From positions 299,115 to 363,114 of the forward strand of contig NZ_JAGPXE010000007.1 of assembly GCF_018070075.1 (NCBI RefSeq): 64,000 bases of DNA. Reading direction: 5' to 3'. Both the position numbers and the translations under genes were made by a program. Under the pieces are notes generated by a model, which was given only the letters and a program-made list of their open reading frames with translations, searched no databases and had not been told where the DNA came from. The DNA comes from Saccharopolyspora endophytica (GTDB taxonomy: Bacteria; Actinomycetota; Actinomycetes; Mycobacteriales; Pseudonocardiaceae). Shown in pieces: positions 1-9,117 of the stretch. The number at the start of each line of letters is the position of its first letter. Position 1 is the stretch's first letter.

Positions 1-553
1 ATAGCCGACGGAGTCCACTCAAAACCCTTTCCATCAACATCATGTGTGGTGCGCTACCGCTTTCGCTCACCGTGTTGTGCACGGTGATCAATCCGAGTTC
101 GGCCATGTCGGCCAGCAGCACGCGGGCGACCCCGATCGGCACCGACAGCAGTGCCCCCACCTCGGCCACCGAACGCGGTTGCTGGCACAGCTCGGCGATC
201 GACTGGTGCTCCAGCCGGACCGGTGCGCCGGGTCGGTAATTCTCGCCGACCGAAACCAGGGTCTCGATGGCCAGTTCGTAGTTCGACTTCGTCCGGCCGC
301 CGGTCCAGGTGTAGGACCGGATGCTGGAGGCAGCGGGTGCCTCGGGAGCGGCGTCGGCAGGGTCCTGCGACACCGTCCGGGCACGCTGGTCCAGCTCGTG
401 GGCCTGCGGCGGTTCCGGCTCCTCGCGCCCCTTGCGCTTGTCCCGCTTGGGCTTGGCGCCGAACGTGAACGCGTTGACGACATCGGCGAAGCTGTCATCG
501 CCCGAGTTCTGCCGTCTTCGGTCTCGGCGTGGGTATTCCGAGCGTCTGCTCAT
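1..553 (-). CDS. DUF742 conservon protein (CvnC-like), 3' end cut by window
   Basis: DUF742 proteins are the third component of actinobacterial conservons, four-gene signalling units made of a histidine-kinase-like ATPase, a roadblock protein, a DUF742 protein and a small GTPase. 184 residues are visible from the ATG at 553. The first 70 are charged and low-complexity. The rest is a winged-helix-like domain, with LEHQSIAELCQQPRSVAEV, GALLSVPIGVARVLLADMAE and the family-typical end MERVLSGLRRL. Base 1 supplies a T as the first base of the next codon, which would fit a stop codon immediately outside the window, so the protein is probably almost complete. It follows the roadblock gene after 7 nt, so the two are co-transcribed. 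The expected GTPase gene would lie further left. Confidence 0.88.
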   Translation of the reverse strand, partial: MSRRSEYPRRDRRRQNSGDDSFADVVNAFTFGAKPKRDKRKGREEPEPPQAHELDQRARTVSQDPADAAPEAPAASSIRSYTWTGGRTKSNYELAIETLVSVGENYRPGAPVRLEHQSIAELCQQPRSVAEVGALLSVPIGVARVLLADMAELGLITVHNTVSESGSAPHMMLMERVLSGLRRL

Positions 554-560
554 CGCGTCC

Positions 561-998
561 TCACACCAGTTGACCCGACACAGCACCCGCGCTGTTCTGC
601 AGCTGGGTGCGGATCTCCGGGGTGAGCATCTGGCCGACGCGCTCGACCAGCATGGTCATCTCGTAGGCGATCAGCCCCATGTCGCACTGCGGCGCGGCGA
701 GCACCGTCAGGCACGAACCGTCGCTGATGCCCATCTGCAGCAGGGTGCCCCGGTCCATCTCCACGATCGTCTGCACGACCCGGCCGGCCTCGAAGCACTT
801 CGCCGATCCCTGCGTCAGGCTCAGCAGACCAGAGGCCACAGCTGCGAGCTGATCAGCACGATCCCTGGGCAGAGTCGCCGAAGCGGTCAGCACCAGTCCA
901 TCAGCCGAGACCACGATCGCGTGCGCCACTCCCTGCACGCGTTCGGTGAAGTCCGTGATCAGCCAGCCGAACCTGCGGGAAATAGTCTGTGCGCTCAT
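561..998 (-). CDS. roadblock/LC7 domain protein (CvnB-like)
   Basis: This 145-residue single-domain roadblock/LC7 protein is the second conservon component. In the family such proteins dimerise and act with the small GTPase and the membrane ATPase. The fold is visible as alternating helices and strands, with RRFGWLITDFTERVQGVAHA at the start, IVVSADGLVLTAS, DRADQLAAVASGLLSLTQGSA, and VEMDRGTLLQMGISDGSCLTVLAAP. The ATG at 998 has purine-rich sequence just upstream. It lies 56 nt downstream of the large ATPase gene and 7 nt upstream of the DUF742 gene, all in one leftward operon. Confidence 0.92.
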   Translation of the reverse strand: MSAQTISRRFGWLITDFTERVQGVAHAIVVSADGLVLTASATLPRDRADQLAAVASGLLSLTQGSAKCFEAGRVVQTIVEMDRGTLLQMGISDGSCLTVLAAPQCDMGLIAYEMTMLVERVGQMLTPEIRTQLQNSAGAVSGQLV

Positions 999-1054
999 GC
1001 AACCTCCTGTTCGTTGCCGAGATGATCACGTGTCTTCTCGCGTGTGTCCACCAC

Positions 1055-4000
1055 TCAGCCCTCGTCGGTCATCCGGTGCCGGCCACGGCTGACGCCGCCC
1101 TGGAAGTCGGACAGCCTGCTGCGCAACGCGTTCGGGTCGCGCTGGAAGCGTCGCGGCTGACTCGGCTGCTGGGACTGGTTGGACACGCTTCCCGGAACCA
1201 GGTTCGCCTTCGGCTTGCGCCGGGGCAGCCCGGCGCTGGTGAACGACGTCTCCTGCGGGTTCGCCGCGGCTTCCGCCGCTTCGCGCGCCTTGTCCGCGGC
1301 GAAGTCCCAGGCTTGCGCTTCCGGGGTCTGCGGGATCCAGGGCTGGGCCTGGGGCAGTTCGGGAGCCTGCTCCGACGCGTCCGGCGGCCACGGCTTGAAC
1401 GCCGATTCCGGGTCGGTGTGCCCGAACTGGACGCCGTTGTGCGCCAGCTGCTTGCTGATGTCCTCGGCGCTGCGACTCTGGGGAGCTTCCTCGGCGGCGG
1501 GCTCAGCGGCCGCCCGGTTGCGCGGCTTGCGCTGCGGCAGACCGGACGAGGTCAGCTGCGGTTCGTCGTCCTCGGCGGGCTTCTCCGAGGTGAACAGCGC
1601 GGAGTCGCCGTCCTTGGTCTCCGGCCAGTGGAACTCGCCGGTCTCCGAGATCGAGTCCGACGCCGCGGGCATGAACCACTGCCCCGCCAGGTCGTTGCGG
1701 GCCGGTTCCTCGGCGGGCTCGTCGGGCTCCTCGCCGGTCACCGGCTGGTCGTAGTCCAGGGAGGATTCGAAGAAGCTGTTGGTCCGCGAGTCCTCGCCCC
1801 CGGCCGGGGCGAAGAAGTCGTTGCCCTGGCCGGAGCCGGAGTCGAAGAACCCGCTCCCGTCGAACTGGCCCGAGCGCTCGGCCTGGTCGTGCGGGAAGAT
1901 CGGCTCGAACAGGCTGGTCGGCGCGTTGGCGTTGTAGTCGTCGTCGCTGTGCGCCCAGCCCGGTTCTTCGCTGCGCGCCCAGCTCGGTTCGTCGTTCTGG
2001 GCCCAGGCCGGCTCGTGGGTCTGCCAGCCGTCGTCCTCGGGGCGGTGCTGGTCGGGAACGCGCTGCGGCAGCGGCGACCCCGCACCCGGGAACGAGGTCT
2101 GCAATCCCGGCAGCGAGTGGCCGTTGACCTGCGCGGGCGGTGCCGCGGGCGGCATCTGCGACTGGCCGCTCGGCTGGGCGGAGACCACGTGCTCGGCCGG
2201 GACCAGCACCGTGGCGCGCACGCCCTCGACGTCGGGACCGCCGTGCAGCTCGACGCTGATGCCGTGCCGCGCGGCCAGGCGTCCGGCCACGAACAGGCCC
2301 ATCCGGCGCGAGGTCGAGATGTCGTCCTCGTCGACGCGGGCGAGTCGCTCGTTGGCCGAGGCCAGATCGTCGTCACCCATGCCGATGCCGTTGTCGAGGA
2401 CGTCGAGCACGACCGTGCCGTCGCCGGACTGGTAGCTGGAGACGGTCACGACGGTGTCCGGCGCGGAGAAGTTCGCGCCGTTGTCCATCAGCTCGGCGAT
2501 CAGGCGCACCAGGTCGCTGGCGGTGTTGCCGCGCAGCTTCACCGACGGGGTCGGCTGCACCGCGATCCGCGGGTACTGCTCGATCTCCGAGACCGACGAC
2601 CGCAGCACGTCGGCGAGCTCGGTGGGCTGGGTGAAGCGGCGGGCCAGGTCGCTGCCGGAGAGCACCATGAGGTTCTCGTTGTTCCGGCGCATCCGGGTCG
2701 CGAGGTTGTCGAGCTGGAAGAGCCTGGACAGCTGGTCGGGGTCTTCCTCGTCCTGCTCCAGCTCCTCGAACAGGCGCAGCTGGCGCTCCAGCAGGGCCTG
2801 GCTGCGGCGGGAGACGCTGACGAACGCGTCGCTGTAGCCGCGGCGCAGGTCGGCCTGCTCGACGGCCAGGCGCAGCGCCTGCCGGTTGACCTCGTCGAAG
2901 GCCCGCGCCACCTGGCCGACCTCTTCGGTGGTGTCGACCGGCAGCGGCGGCACCTCGGCCTCGGCGCCCTTGCCCTTGCGGACCGCGGTCACCGCCGAGG
3001 GCAGGTCGTACTCGGCCGCGTCCAGGGCGCCGATCCGCAGTTCGCGCAGCGAGCCGAGCAGCTGGCGGGTGATCATGATGATCACGCCGGCGGCGGCGAT
3101 CAGCGAGGCCAGCAGCATCACCGAGTCCCACCCGGCGCGGTCGCTGGCGTCGTCGGCCAGGCCCTGCGCGACGGTGCGGACCTCGGCCGCCAGCTCGCCG
3201 CGACCGCCTTCGATGGTCGCCGCGGAGCCGTCGCTGGCGCTGTTCCACGCCTCGCGCTCGACCGAGAAGCCCCCGCTGGACTTGCGGTCGGTGCTCTCCA
3301 CGACGATCACGCCGAGCATCTGGTTGCGCTGCACGATCGCCGGGACCTGGAGCTGCTCCGCGAGGCGCTTCTGCCAGTGCTTGGCCACACCGGAGCTCGC
3401 GTCGTTGATCTTGGACAGCAGTCGGGCGCGGGAACCGGAGAGGTTGTCGAGCGTGGCCGCGTCCAGCGAGCCGTCGCGCAGTCCGGACAGCACCAGCGCC
3501 TGCTGGAGCCGGACCTCCTCGGTCAGGCTGAGCAGGTCGGTCAGCGCGGTCGCGGTGCTGGAGATCTGGGGATCGGCGACGCTGGTGGTCAGCGCGCGGT
3601 CCAGCGCGAGCGCCGCGCGCACGGCCTGGCTGTAGGCGCCGACGGCCTGCATGGCGGTGACCCGCTTGGCCTGAACACCGGCGCGCACCGCGGTCAGCCC
3701 GTCCAGCGCCTTGCGGGTTTCGGCGAAGCGCTCGTGGACGACGTCGGTGTAGACGTCGTTCTCGGTGAGGATGACCCGCAGGTTCTCGGCGGCCTTGTCG
3801 GTGGCGCCGACCTGCTCGGTGAAGTCCCCGATCTGGCCGTCACCGACGAGGTTCTCCACGGCGTGGTTGCGCTCCAGCTGCAGACCGCTGGTGAGCGGCT
3901 CCAGCTGGTCCTCGGCGTCGAGCACCTGCGCGACCCGGCCGTACTGGTCGGCCTGGTCGACCTGCCACTGGATCTGGCCGACACCGAGCGTGATCGCGAA

Positions 4001-4093
4001 CAGCACGGGCACCAGCACGACGGCGGCCAGCTTCGTGGGCAGCGACCAGTTGCGCCACTGCAGGAAGCCGGCGGGCCGCCGGTCCCCGCTCAC
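1055..4093 (-). CDS. nitrate/nitrite-sensor type histidine-kinase-like ATPase (CvnA-like)
   Basis: This 1012-residue membrane signalling protein starts at GTG 4093 behind GGGAGA. Transmembrane helix 1 lies near residues 17-40. An extracytoplasmic NIT-type (nitrate/nitrite-sensing) helical region reaches about residue 320, transmembrane helix 2 lies near 323-345, and a HAMP-like linker follows. The GHKL ATPase domain (about 500-640) carries the N box ELMDNGANF, the G1 box DNGIGMG and a G2-like RRMGLFVAGRLAARHG. The last 370 residues are acidic, proline- and tryptophan-rich and probably disordered. In the helical segment before the ATPase the sequence reads LDNLATRMRRNNENL. Relatives I recall have histidine after LD, so residue N463 may mean that there is no conventional phosphoacceptor. 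It heads the conservon operon. Confidence 0.92.
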   Translation of the reverse strand: MSGDRRPAGFLQWRNWSLPTKLAAVVLVPVLFAITLGVGQIQWQVDQADQYGRVAQVLDAEDQLEPLTSGLQLERNHAVENLVGDGQIGDFTEQVGATDKAAENLRVILTENDVYTDVVHERFAETRKALDGLTAVRAGVQAKRVTAMQAVGAYSQAVRAALALDRALTTSVADPQISSTATALTDLLSLTEEVRLQQALVLSGLRDGSLDAATLDNLSGSRARLLSKINDASSGVAKHWQKRLAEQLQVPAIVQRNQMLGVIVVESTDRKSSGGFSVEREAWNSASDGSAATIEGGRGELAAEVRTVAQGLADDASDRAGWDSVMLLASLIAAAGVIIMITRQLLGSLRELRIGALDAAEYDLPSAVTAVRKGKGAEAEVPPLPVDTTEEVGQVARAFDEVNRQALRLAVEQADLRRGYSDAFVSVSRRSQALLERQLRLFEELEQDEEDPDQLSRLFQLDNLATRMRRNNENLMVLSGSDLARRFTQPTELADVLRSSVSEIEQYPRIAVQPTPSVKLRGNTASDLVRLIAELMDNGANFSAPDTVVTVSSYQSGDGTVVLDVLDNGIGMGDDDLASANERLARVDEDDISTSRRMGLFVAGRLAARHGISVELHGGPDVEGVRATVLVPAEHVVSAQPSGQSQMPPAAPPAQVNGHSLPGLQTSFPGAGSPLPQRVPDQHRPEDDGWQTHEPAWAQNDEPSWARSEEPGWAHSDDDYNANAPTSLFEPIFPHDQAERSGQFDGSGFFDSGSGQGNDFFAPAGGEDSRTNSFFESSLDYDQPVTGEEPDEPAEEPARNDLAGQWFMPAASDSISETGEFHWPETKDGDSALFTSEKPAEDDEPQLTSSGLPQRKPRNRAAAEPAAEEAPQSRSAEDISKQLAHNGVQFGHTDPESAFKPWPPDASEQAPELPQAQPWIPQTPEAQAWDFAADKAREAAEAAANPQETSFTSAGLPRRKPKANLVPGSVSNQSQQPSQPRRFQRDPNALRSRLSDFQGGVSRGRHRMTDEG

Positions 4094-4784
4094 GAGCGAT
4101 CTCCCTGTGCGTCTCCGCGCTGGTCAAGCAGGCGTGTCGAACAAAGCGTAGGCGAACGGCGCATGCGTGCGGTCCCGCAATCGTCGTGCTGATGGTCTGG
4201 GGTGAAAGGCAGGCATGCCGGGAGGGCGCGGGGCCGGCGAACCAACGCGAGACTCCCTGCCTTCACGATCTCGTCGATACTCAGCGTCACCAATGACTTC
4301 CCCGGCCGGTACATTCCGGACACTGGTATCGAACCGTGACCCTTCCCGTTCGCACGACTACCTCTCAGTGCCCAAGCACTATATGCCCCTGCCGCAAGGA
4401 AAGCACCGGGGGCTTTTTCGCAATGTGCTACGCCAAACAGGCGAGATCACGCCGAGTGTTCGATCAGTTCGGGAGCGCTTCACGCAATTTCACCCGTTCG
4501 GACTAAAACGACCCCCGAACTCTTCCGCGAGAGAGGTTGTAACACCTGGTCAGCGACTTTCGATCTTGAAGAGGCAGGTCTCTGACCTGGCCTTACCGGC
4601 CAGTAACCGAGAGTCGCCCACCCGTCGCGGGCTCTCGGCTCCGTTCCTGCTCAGACGGGTGAAATGGAAACCCGCAGGTGGTGCTCCCCACAGTGTCGAT
4701 AGCGGTAGAACAGTGGTAAGAATTGCCCGCCTCCGCCAGCTCGGCGACCCCGGCCGGCACACCCTGAAGCCCCAGGAAGGATGC
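4094..4784. other. 691-bp divergent intergenic region upstream of conservon and acetate-permease operons
   Basis: No coding region with actinobacterial third-position bias was found here. The stretch is less GC-rich than its flanks between about 4330 and 4720 and should hold promoters for both divergent operons. Two overlapping inverted repeats are visible. CAGGTC (4575-4580) pairs with GACCTG (4584-4589), and CTGGCC (4587-4592) pairs with GGCCAG (4598-4603). They share CTG, so the two hairpins exclude each other. GGAAGG at 4775-4780 is the ribosome binding site of the DUF485 gene. Confidence 0.6.
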
Positions 4785-5201
4785 ATGAGCAACGCAACGC
4801 AATCCGCGCTGCGCGGTTCCCCCCGCGAGCCCGGAAATCAACGCGCGGCGTTCGGCGGAATCGAGAAGAGCGCGGTTCGCACAACCGCCGACCGGCCCGA
4901 TTTCACCGCAATCCAGCAGAGCGCCGAATTCCGCAGCCTCCGCCGTCGACTTAAATGGTTCGTTTTCCCCGCGACGGCGTTTTTCCTCATCTGGTACTTG
5001 GGCTACGTGGTGGCCGCGGCGTACTTCCCGGAGGAGCTGGCGCAGCCCGTCGTGGGCGACGTCAACGTCGGGCTGCTGCTGGGAATCGGGCAGTTCGTGA
5101 CCACCGTCGGGCTGACCACCCTCTACGTCAGGTTCGCCCGCCGCCACATCGACCCGCGCGTCGACGAAATCCGTGAGCAGGCCGGAGAGTTCGACCGATG
5201 A
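4785..5201 (+). CDS. DUF485 small membrane protein, partner of acetate-type symporter
   Basis: This protein of 138 residues starts at ATG 4785, with GGAAGG four nucleotides upstream. An ATG at 4781 is out of frame. Residues 1-60 are polar. Then come FRSLRRRLKWFVFPATAFFLI, a first transmembrane helix reaching GYVVAAAYFP, a short loop, and a second helix, GLLLGIGQFVTTVGLTTLYVRFA, followed by a basic tail. This two-helix layout is typical of DUF485 (E. coli YjcH-like), which is encoded just before actP-type symporters. Its exact role is unsettled. Its TGA overlaps the ATG of the symporter gene in ATGA, so the two are translationally coupled. Confidence 0.9.
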   Translation: MSNATQSALRGSPREPGNQRAAFGGIEKSAVRTTADRPDFTAIQQSAEFRSLRRRLKWFVFPATAFFLIWYLGYVVAAAYFPEELAQPVVGDVNVGLLLGIGQFVTTVGLTTLYVRFARRHIDPRVDEIREQAGEFDR

Positions 5202-6796
5202 ACCTTGCCCAACCCCACGTCATCCCCGACGACAGCGTCATCATCAACACCAGCGTCTTCGCGGCGTTCGTGCTGATCACGCTGTTCATCGTCTACCGCG
5301 TCAGCAACCGCGGCACGGCCAGCGACTACTTCGTCGCCGGCAGCGCCTTCAGCGGTGTGCAGAACGGCATCGCGCTGTCCGGTGACTACCTGTCGGCCGC
5401 GTCGTTCCTGGGCATCGCCGGCGCGATCGCCATCTACGGCTACGACGGATTCCTCTACAGCATCGGCTTCCTGGTCGCCTGGCTGGTCAACCTGCTGCTG
5501 CTGGCCGAACGCACCCGCAACACCGGCCGTTTCACCATGGGCGACGTGCTCAGCTTCCGGATGAAGCAGCGCCCGGTGCGCGCCGCGGCGGCGACGTCCA
5601 CGCTGGCCATCACGATCATGTACATGATCGCCCAGATCGCCGGTGCCGGTGGCCTGGTGGCGCTGCTGCTCAACGTGCACGGCCACATCGGACAGATGCT
5701 GGTGATGGTCGGCGTCGGTGCCGTCATGATGGTCTACGTGCTGGTCGGCGGCATGAAAGGCACCACGTGGGTGCAGATCATCAAGGCCACCATGCTCGTG
5801 CTGTGCGCCGTGCTGATCACGATCTTCCTGCTCGGCAAGTTCAGCTACAGCATGTCCGAGCTGCTGCGCGCCGCCGCGGACAACAACCCGCACGGGCGCG
5901 CGATCTTCGCTCCCGGTGCGCAGTACGGCAAGTCCGACATGACCAAGCTGGACTTCGTCTCGCTGTCGCTGGCGCTGGTGCTCGGCGTCGGTGGTCTGCC
6001 GCACGTGCTGATGCGCTTCTACACCGTTCCCAACGCGCGCGAGGCGCGGCGCTCGGTGGTGTGGGCGACCTGGACGATGGCGATCTTCTACCTGTGCACG
6101 CTGATCATCGGCTACGGCGCGAGCGCCCTGGTCGGCAGCGAGGCGATCCTGGCCGCGCCCGGTGCGGAGAACTCGGCGGCACCGCTGCTGGCCTACCAGA
6201 TCGGCGGCACCGTCCTGCTGGGCATCATCTCGGCCGTCGCCTTCGCCACCATCCTGGCGGTGGTCGCGGGCCTGACGCTGACCGCGTCGGCGTCGTTCGC
6301 GCACGACGTCTACGCCAGCGTGGTCCGCGGCGGTGAGGTCGACTCCGCCCGAGTGGTGTGGGTGGCGCGCATGACGGCGCTGGTCATCGGCGTGGTCTCC
6401 ATCGGCGGCGGCATCCTGGTGATGGGTCAGAACGTGGCGTTCCTGGTCGGTCTGGCGTTCGCCTTCGCCGCCTCGGCCAACCTCTCCACGCTGCTGTACA
6501 CGCTGTTCTGGAAGCGGTTCAACACCACCGGCACGCTCTGGGGCATCTACAGCGGGCTCATCTCCTGCCTGCTGCTGGTGCTCTTCTCGCCGGTCGTGTC
6601 GGGCTCCCCGGATTCGATCATCCCGAGCGTGGACTTCGCGTTCTTCCCGCTGAAGAACCCGGGCATCGTCTCGATCCCGATCTCGTTCCTGTTCGCCGCC
6701 ATCGGAACCTTCGTGGGCAAGTCCGAGCAGGACGTCGAACGTCAGGCCGAGATGGAGGTCCGCTCCCTCACGGGGATCGGCTCGCGCACCGGCTGA
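5198..6796 (+). CDS. sodium:solute symporter, cation/acetate (ActP/MctC) type
   Basis: This 532-residue polytopic protein of the SSS family has about 13 predicted transmembrane helices. Family-typical stretches are DYFVAGSAFSGVQNGIALSG, DYLSAASFLGIAGAIAIYGY and TLAITIMYMIAQIAGAGGLV, plus a conserved GVGGLPHVLMRFYTVPNARE region. These match the acetate/pyruvate/propionate branch (ActP, MctC) better than proline or glucose symporters. It would import short monocarboxylates with sodium or protons. It is coupled by ATGA overlap to the DUF485 gene and followed by a strong terminator, so the pair forms a two-gene operon. The substrate is inferred from family and from the DUF485 partner. Confidence 0.9.
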   Translation: MNLAQPHVIPDDSVIINTSVFAAFVLITLFIVYRVSNRGTASDYFVAGSAFSGVQNGIALSGDYLSAASFLGIAGAIAIYGYDGFLYSIGFLVAWLVNLLLLAERTRNTGRFTMGDVLSFRMKQRPVRAAAATSTLAITIMYMIAQIAGAGGLVALLLNVHGHIGQMLVMVGVGAVMMVYVLVGGMKGTTWVQIIKATMLVLCAVLITIFLLGKFSYSMSELLRAAADNNPHGRAIFAPGAQYGKSDMTKLDFVSLSLALVLGVGGLPHVLMRFYTVPNAREARRSVVWATWTMAIFYLCTLIIGYGASALVGSEAILAAPGAENSAAPLLAYQIGGTVLLGIISAVAFATILAVVAGLTLTASASFAHDVYASVVRGGEVDSARVVWVARMTALVIGVVSIGGGILVMGQNVAFLVGLAFAFAASANLSTLLYTLFWKRFNTTGTLWGIYSGLISCLLLVLFSPVVSGSPDSIIPSVDFAFFPLKNPGIVSIPISFLFAAIGTFVGKSEQDVERQAEMEVRSLTGIGSRTG

Positions 6797-6820
6797 CCTG
6801 CGCGGAACACCCGTTCGAAG

Positions 6821-6852
6821 GGCGCCGGCGGACCAAGCGGTCCGCCGGCGCC
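6821..6852 (+). terminator. strong hairpin terminator after acetate symporter
   Basis: A perfect 14-bp stem, GGCGCCGGCGGACC (6821-6834) with its complement at 6839-6852, closes a 4-nt AAGC loop. It begins 25 nt after the symporter stop. It is followed by TTCGTCGTC rather than a uridine run, as is common in high-GC actinobacteria. Confidence 0.85.
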
Positions 6853-7092
6853 TTCGTCGTCGCGGACCGCGTCGATGTTGGTCGTCCGCTCACTCACCCG
6901 AGGTGTTGCCGAAGGAGTCCCGACCGCTGCGCGTCACCGGTGTTCGTGCGTGCCCCGCACGAAATCGTCTTACCCGATCGGATACTGCTGAACCCGGGTT
7001 CTGGTCAATAAACTGGGAACCGTCCCGACCAACGCAGAACTTCGCCGAAAATCCGGTCGAAAAGCGAACTGGCGGGCCAAGTGGGGGTTGTG

Positions 7093-7455
7093 ATGCGCAA
7101 GCTTCGGAATGCCCTGTTAGGCATGGCGGTGGCGGCGATCGTGCCCATCTCCGGGCTCGGAACTCACCTCGCCACCATCGCCCTCGAAATCAGAGATGTC
7201 CTGGTCCAGGCCGCGCACGCGGCCCCTGAGCAGGACACCACCGACTTCCTCGCCTTCGGCACCCGGATCCGCTCGGAACCCGGGACGAACGCCTCGGTGC
7301 GGGGAATCGGCAATCCCGGGGACACGGCGACGATTCACCGCAGGGTGATCGGCGAAACCGTTGTCTGCGAGGACGGACGGGCCGTTTCGGAATGGCTCGA
7401 CGTGACTGATGAGCGCAGCCAGATTTCAGGATTCGTGAGCGGCTGCTTCATCTGA
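7093..7455 (+). CDS. small secreted SH3-like (SH3b) protein
   Basis: This 120-residue protein starts at ATG 7093 behind GTGGGGG. The N-terminus MRKLRNALLGMAVAAIVPIS is a basic plus hydrophobic export signal, extended by a second hydrophobic stretch ending near AHAAPEQ. The mature part (FGTRIRSEPGTNASVRGIGN, then DTATIHRRVIGETVVCEDGR and SQISGFVSGCFI) has the pattern of a bacterial SH3 domain, as in secreted wall-associated proteins. Two cysteines, in VVCED and SGCFI, could form a disulfide. It is monocistronic and ends 9 nt before the convergent FAD dehydrogenase gene. Its function beyond export and SH3-like fold is unknown. Confidence 0.75.
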   Translation: MRKLRNALLGMAVAAIVPISGLGTHLATIALEIRDVLVQAAHAAPEQDTTDFLAFGTRIRSEPGTNASVRGIGNPGDTATIHRRVIGETVVCEDGRAVSEWLDVTDERSQISGFVSGCFI

Positions 7456-7464
7456 TTCCCTTTT

Positions 7465-9117
7465 TCAACCCACCGCCGCAGCTGCGGCCCTTCCGGCCTG
7501 CCTGCCCGAGAACAGGCAGCCACCGAGGAAGGTGCCTTCCAGAGCTCGGTATCCGTGCACGCCGCCGCCACCGAAGCCGGCGACCTCTCCGGCCGCGTAG
7601 AGCCCGTCCAGCGGCGTCACCCCATCGGTGAGCACCCGGCCGTCCAGGTCGGTCTCCAGGCCGCCGAGGGTCTTGCGGGTCAGCAGGTTGAGCTTCACCG
7701 CGATGAGGGGCCCGGCCGCCGGGTCCAGCAGCCGGTGGGGCTCAGCCACCCGGATCAGCCGGTCCACCACGTAGCGGCGGGCCTCCCGGATCGCGTTGAT
7801 CTGCAGGTCCTTGCCGAGTCCTGAGGTGACCTGGCGGTCCCGCTCGACGATGGTGCGTTCGAGCTCGGCGGCGTCGATGTGGCCGTCGCCGAGCTCGTTC
7901 ATGCCTTCTGCCAGCGCGGCGACGCTGTTGCGGACGATGAAGTCCTCACCGCGCCGCACGAACTCCATGACCGGTCCGGGAGTGGCACCGCCACCGCGTT
8001 GCAGCAGCTGGCGGACGCTGCGGCCGGTGAGGTCGGGGTTCTGCTCGGAGCCCGACAGGGCGAACTCTCGGCTGATGATGCGCCGGTTGAGCACGAACCA
8101 CGTGTGCTCGTGCCCGGTGCCCGTGATGTGCTCCAGCGTTCCCAGGGTGTCGAATCCGGGGAACAGCGGCGCGGGCAGCCGGTTGCCGTTCGCGTCCAGC
8201 CACAGCGACGAGGGCCCGGGCAGGATGCGGATGCCGTGCCTGGTCCACACCGGGGCGTAGTTGCGGATTCCCTCGGTGTAGTGCCACATCCGGTCCGGGT
8301 TGATGATCCGGCCACCGGTCTTGGCCACCACGTCGAGCATCCGCCCGTCGACGTGATCGGGAACGCCGGCGATCATGCTCTTCGGCGGCTTGCCCAGGCG
8401 CTTGGGCCAGTTCTTGCGCACCAGCGGGAGGTTCCCGCCGATGCCGCCGGAGGTGACGACCACCGCCTGCGAGGAGAGTGCGAACTCCCCCTTGGTCTTT
8501 CGAGGGCTCGGCTGGCCGCGCTCGGCGTCGCTGGGGATGAGCACCTTGCCGCGCACGCCGGTGACGGCTCCGCCGGTGGTGACCAGTTCGGTGACCCGGT
8601 GCCGGAACCGCAGCTCGACGAGGCCCTTGGCCTCGGCCTCGCGGACCCGCCGGAGGAACGGTTCGAGCACGCCGGGACCGGTGCCCCAGGTGACGTGGAA
8701 GCGCGGCACCGAGTTGCCGTGGCCGCAGGCGAGGTAACCGCCGCGTTCGGCCCACTGCACGAGCGGGAAGAACTTCACGCCCTGCGCGGTCAGCCACGCG
8801 CGCTTCTCGCCGGAGGCGAAGTCGACGTACGCCTCGGCCCACCGGCGGGGCCAGTGGTCCTCCTCGCGGTCGAATGCCGCGGTGCCCATCCAGTCCTGGA
8901 GTGCGAGCTCGTGGGAGTCGCGCACGCCGAGCCTGCGCTGCTCCGGGGAGTCCACCAGGAACAACCCGCCGAAGGACCAGTGCGCCTGACCTCCCAGGGA
9001 AGCCTCGGGTTCTTGGTCGAGGAGCACCACGCGGCGACCGGCATCGGCCAGTTCCGCGGTGGCGACCAGGCCTGCCAGGCCCGCGCCCACCACGATCACA
9101 TCAGCGTCCAGCGCCAT
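7465..9117 (-). CDS. FAD-dependent dehydrogenase, fumarate reductase/3-ketosteroid-dehydrogenase-like family
   Basis: This 550-residue flavoprotein opens with a Rossmann FAD site, VIVVGAGLAGLVATAELADAG (GxGxxG at residues 11-16), followed by LLDQEPEASLGGQAHWSFGG. The C-terminal FAD-binding signature is LDGLYAAGEVAGFGGGGVHG, then RALEGTFLGGCLFSGRQAG. The family includes fumarate reductases and 3-ketosteroid-delta1-dehydrogenases. This length and the GGQAHWSFGG motif fit the subgroup usually annotated only as FAD-binding dehydrogenase, so the substrate is unknown. No export signal is seen. The gene stands alone, convergent with the small SH3 gene, and its promoter should lie in 9118-9363. Confidence 0.88.
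   Translation of the reverse strand: MALDADVIVVGAGLAGLVATAELADAGRRVVLLDQEPEASLGGQAHWSFGGLFLVDSPEQRRLGVRDSHELALQDWMGTAAFDREEDHWPRRWAEAYVDFASGEKRAWLTAQGVKFFPLVQWAERGGYLACGHGNSVPRFHVTWGTGPGVLEPFLRRVREAEAKGLVELRFRHRVTELVTTGGAVTGVRGKVLIPSDAERGQPSPRKTKGEFALSSQAVVVTSGGIGGNLPLVRKNWPKRLGKPPKSMIAGVPDHVDGRMLDVVAKTGGRIINPDRMWHYTEGIRNYAPVWTRHGIRILPGPSSLWLDANGNRLPAPLFPGFDTLGTLEHITGTGHEHTWFVLNRRIISREFALSGSEQNPDLTGRSVRQLLQRGGGATPGPVMEFVRRGEDFIVRNSVAALAEGMNELGDGHIDAAELERTIVERDRQVTSGLGKDLQINAIREARRYVVDRLIRVAEPHRLLDPAAGPLIAVKLNLLTRKTLGGLETDLDGRVLTDGVTPLDGLYAAGEVAGFGGGGVHGYRALEGTFLGGCLFSGRQAGRAAAAAVG

Noticed and set aside
989..4192. Open frame of 1067 codons on the plus strand opposite the conservon ATPase gene
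   Set aside because: It mirrors a well-supported gene; in high-GC DNA the antisense frame is often open. Its product is low-complexity, rich in Gly, Arg and Val, with no domain.
4215..4784. Upstream extension of the DUF485 reading frame
   Set aside because: The frame is open but AT-richer, without coding bias, and a good ribosome site precedes ATG 4785.
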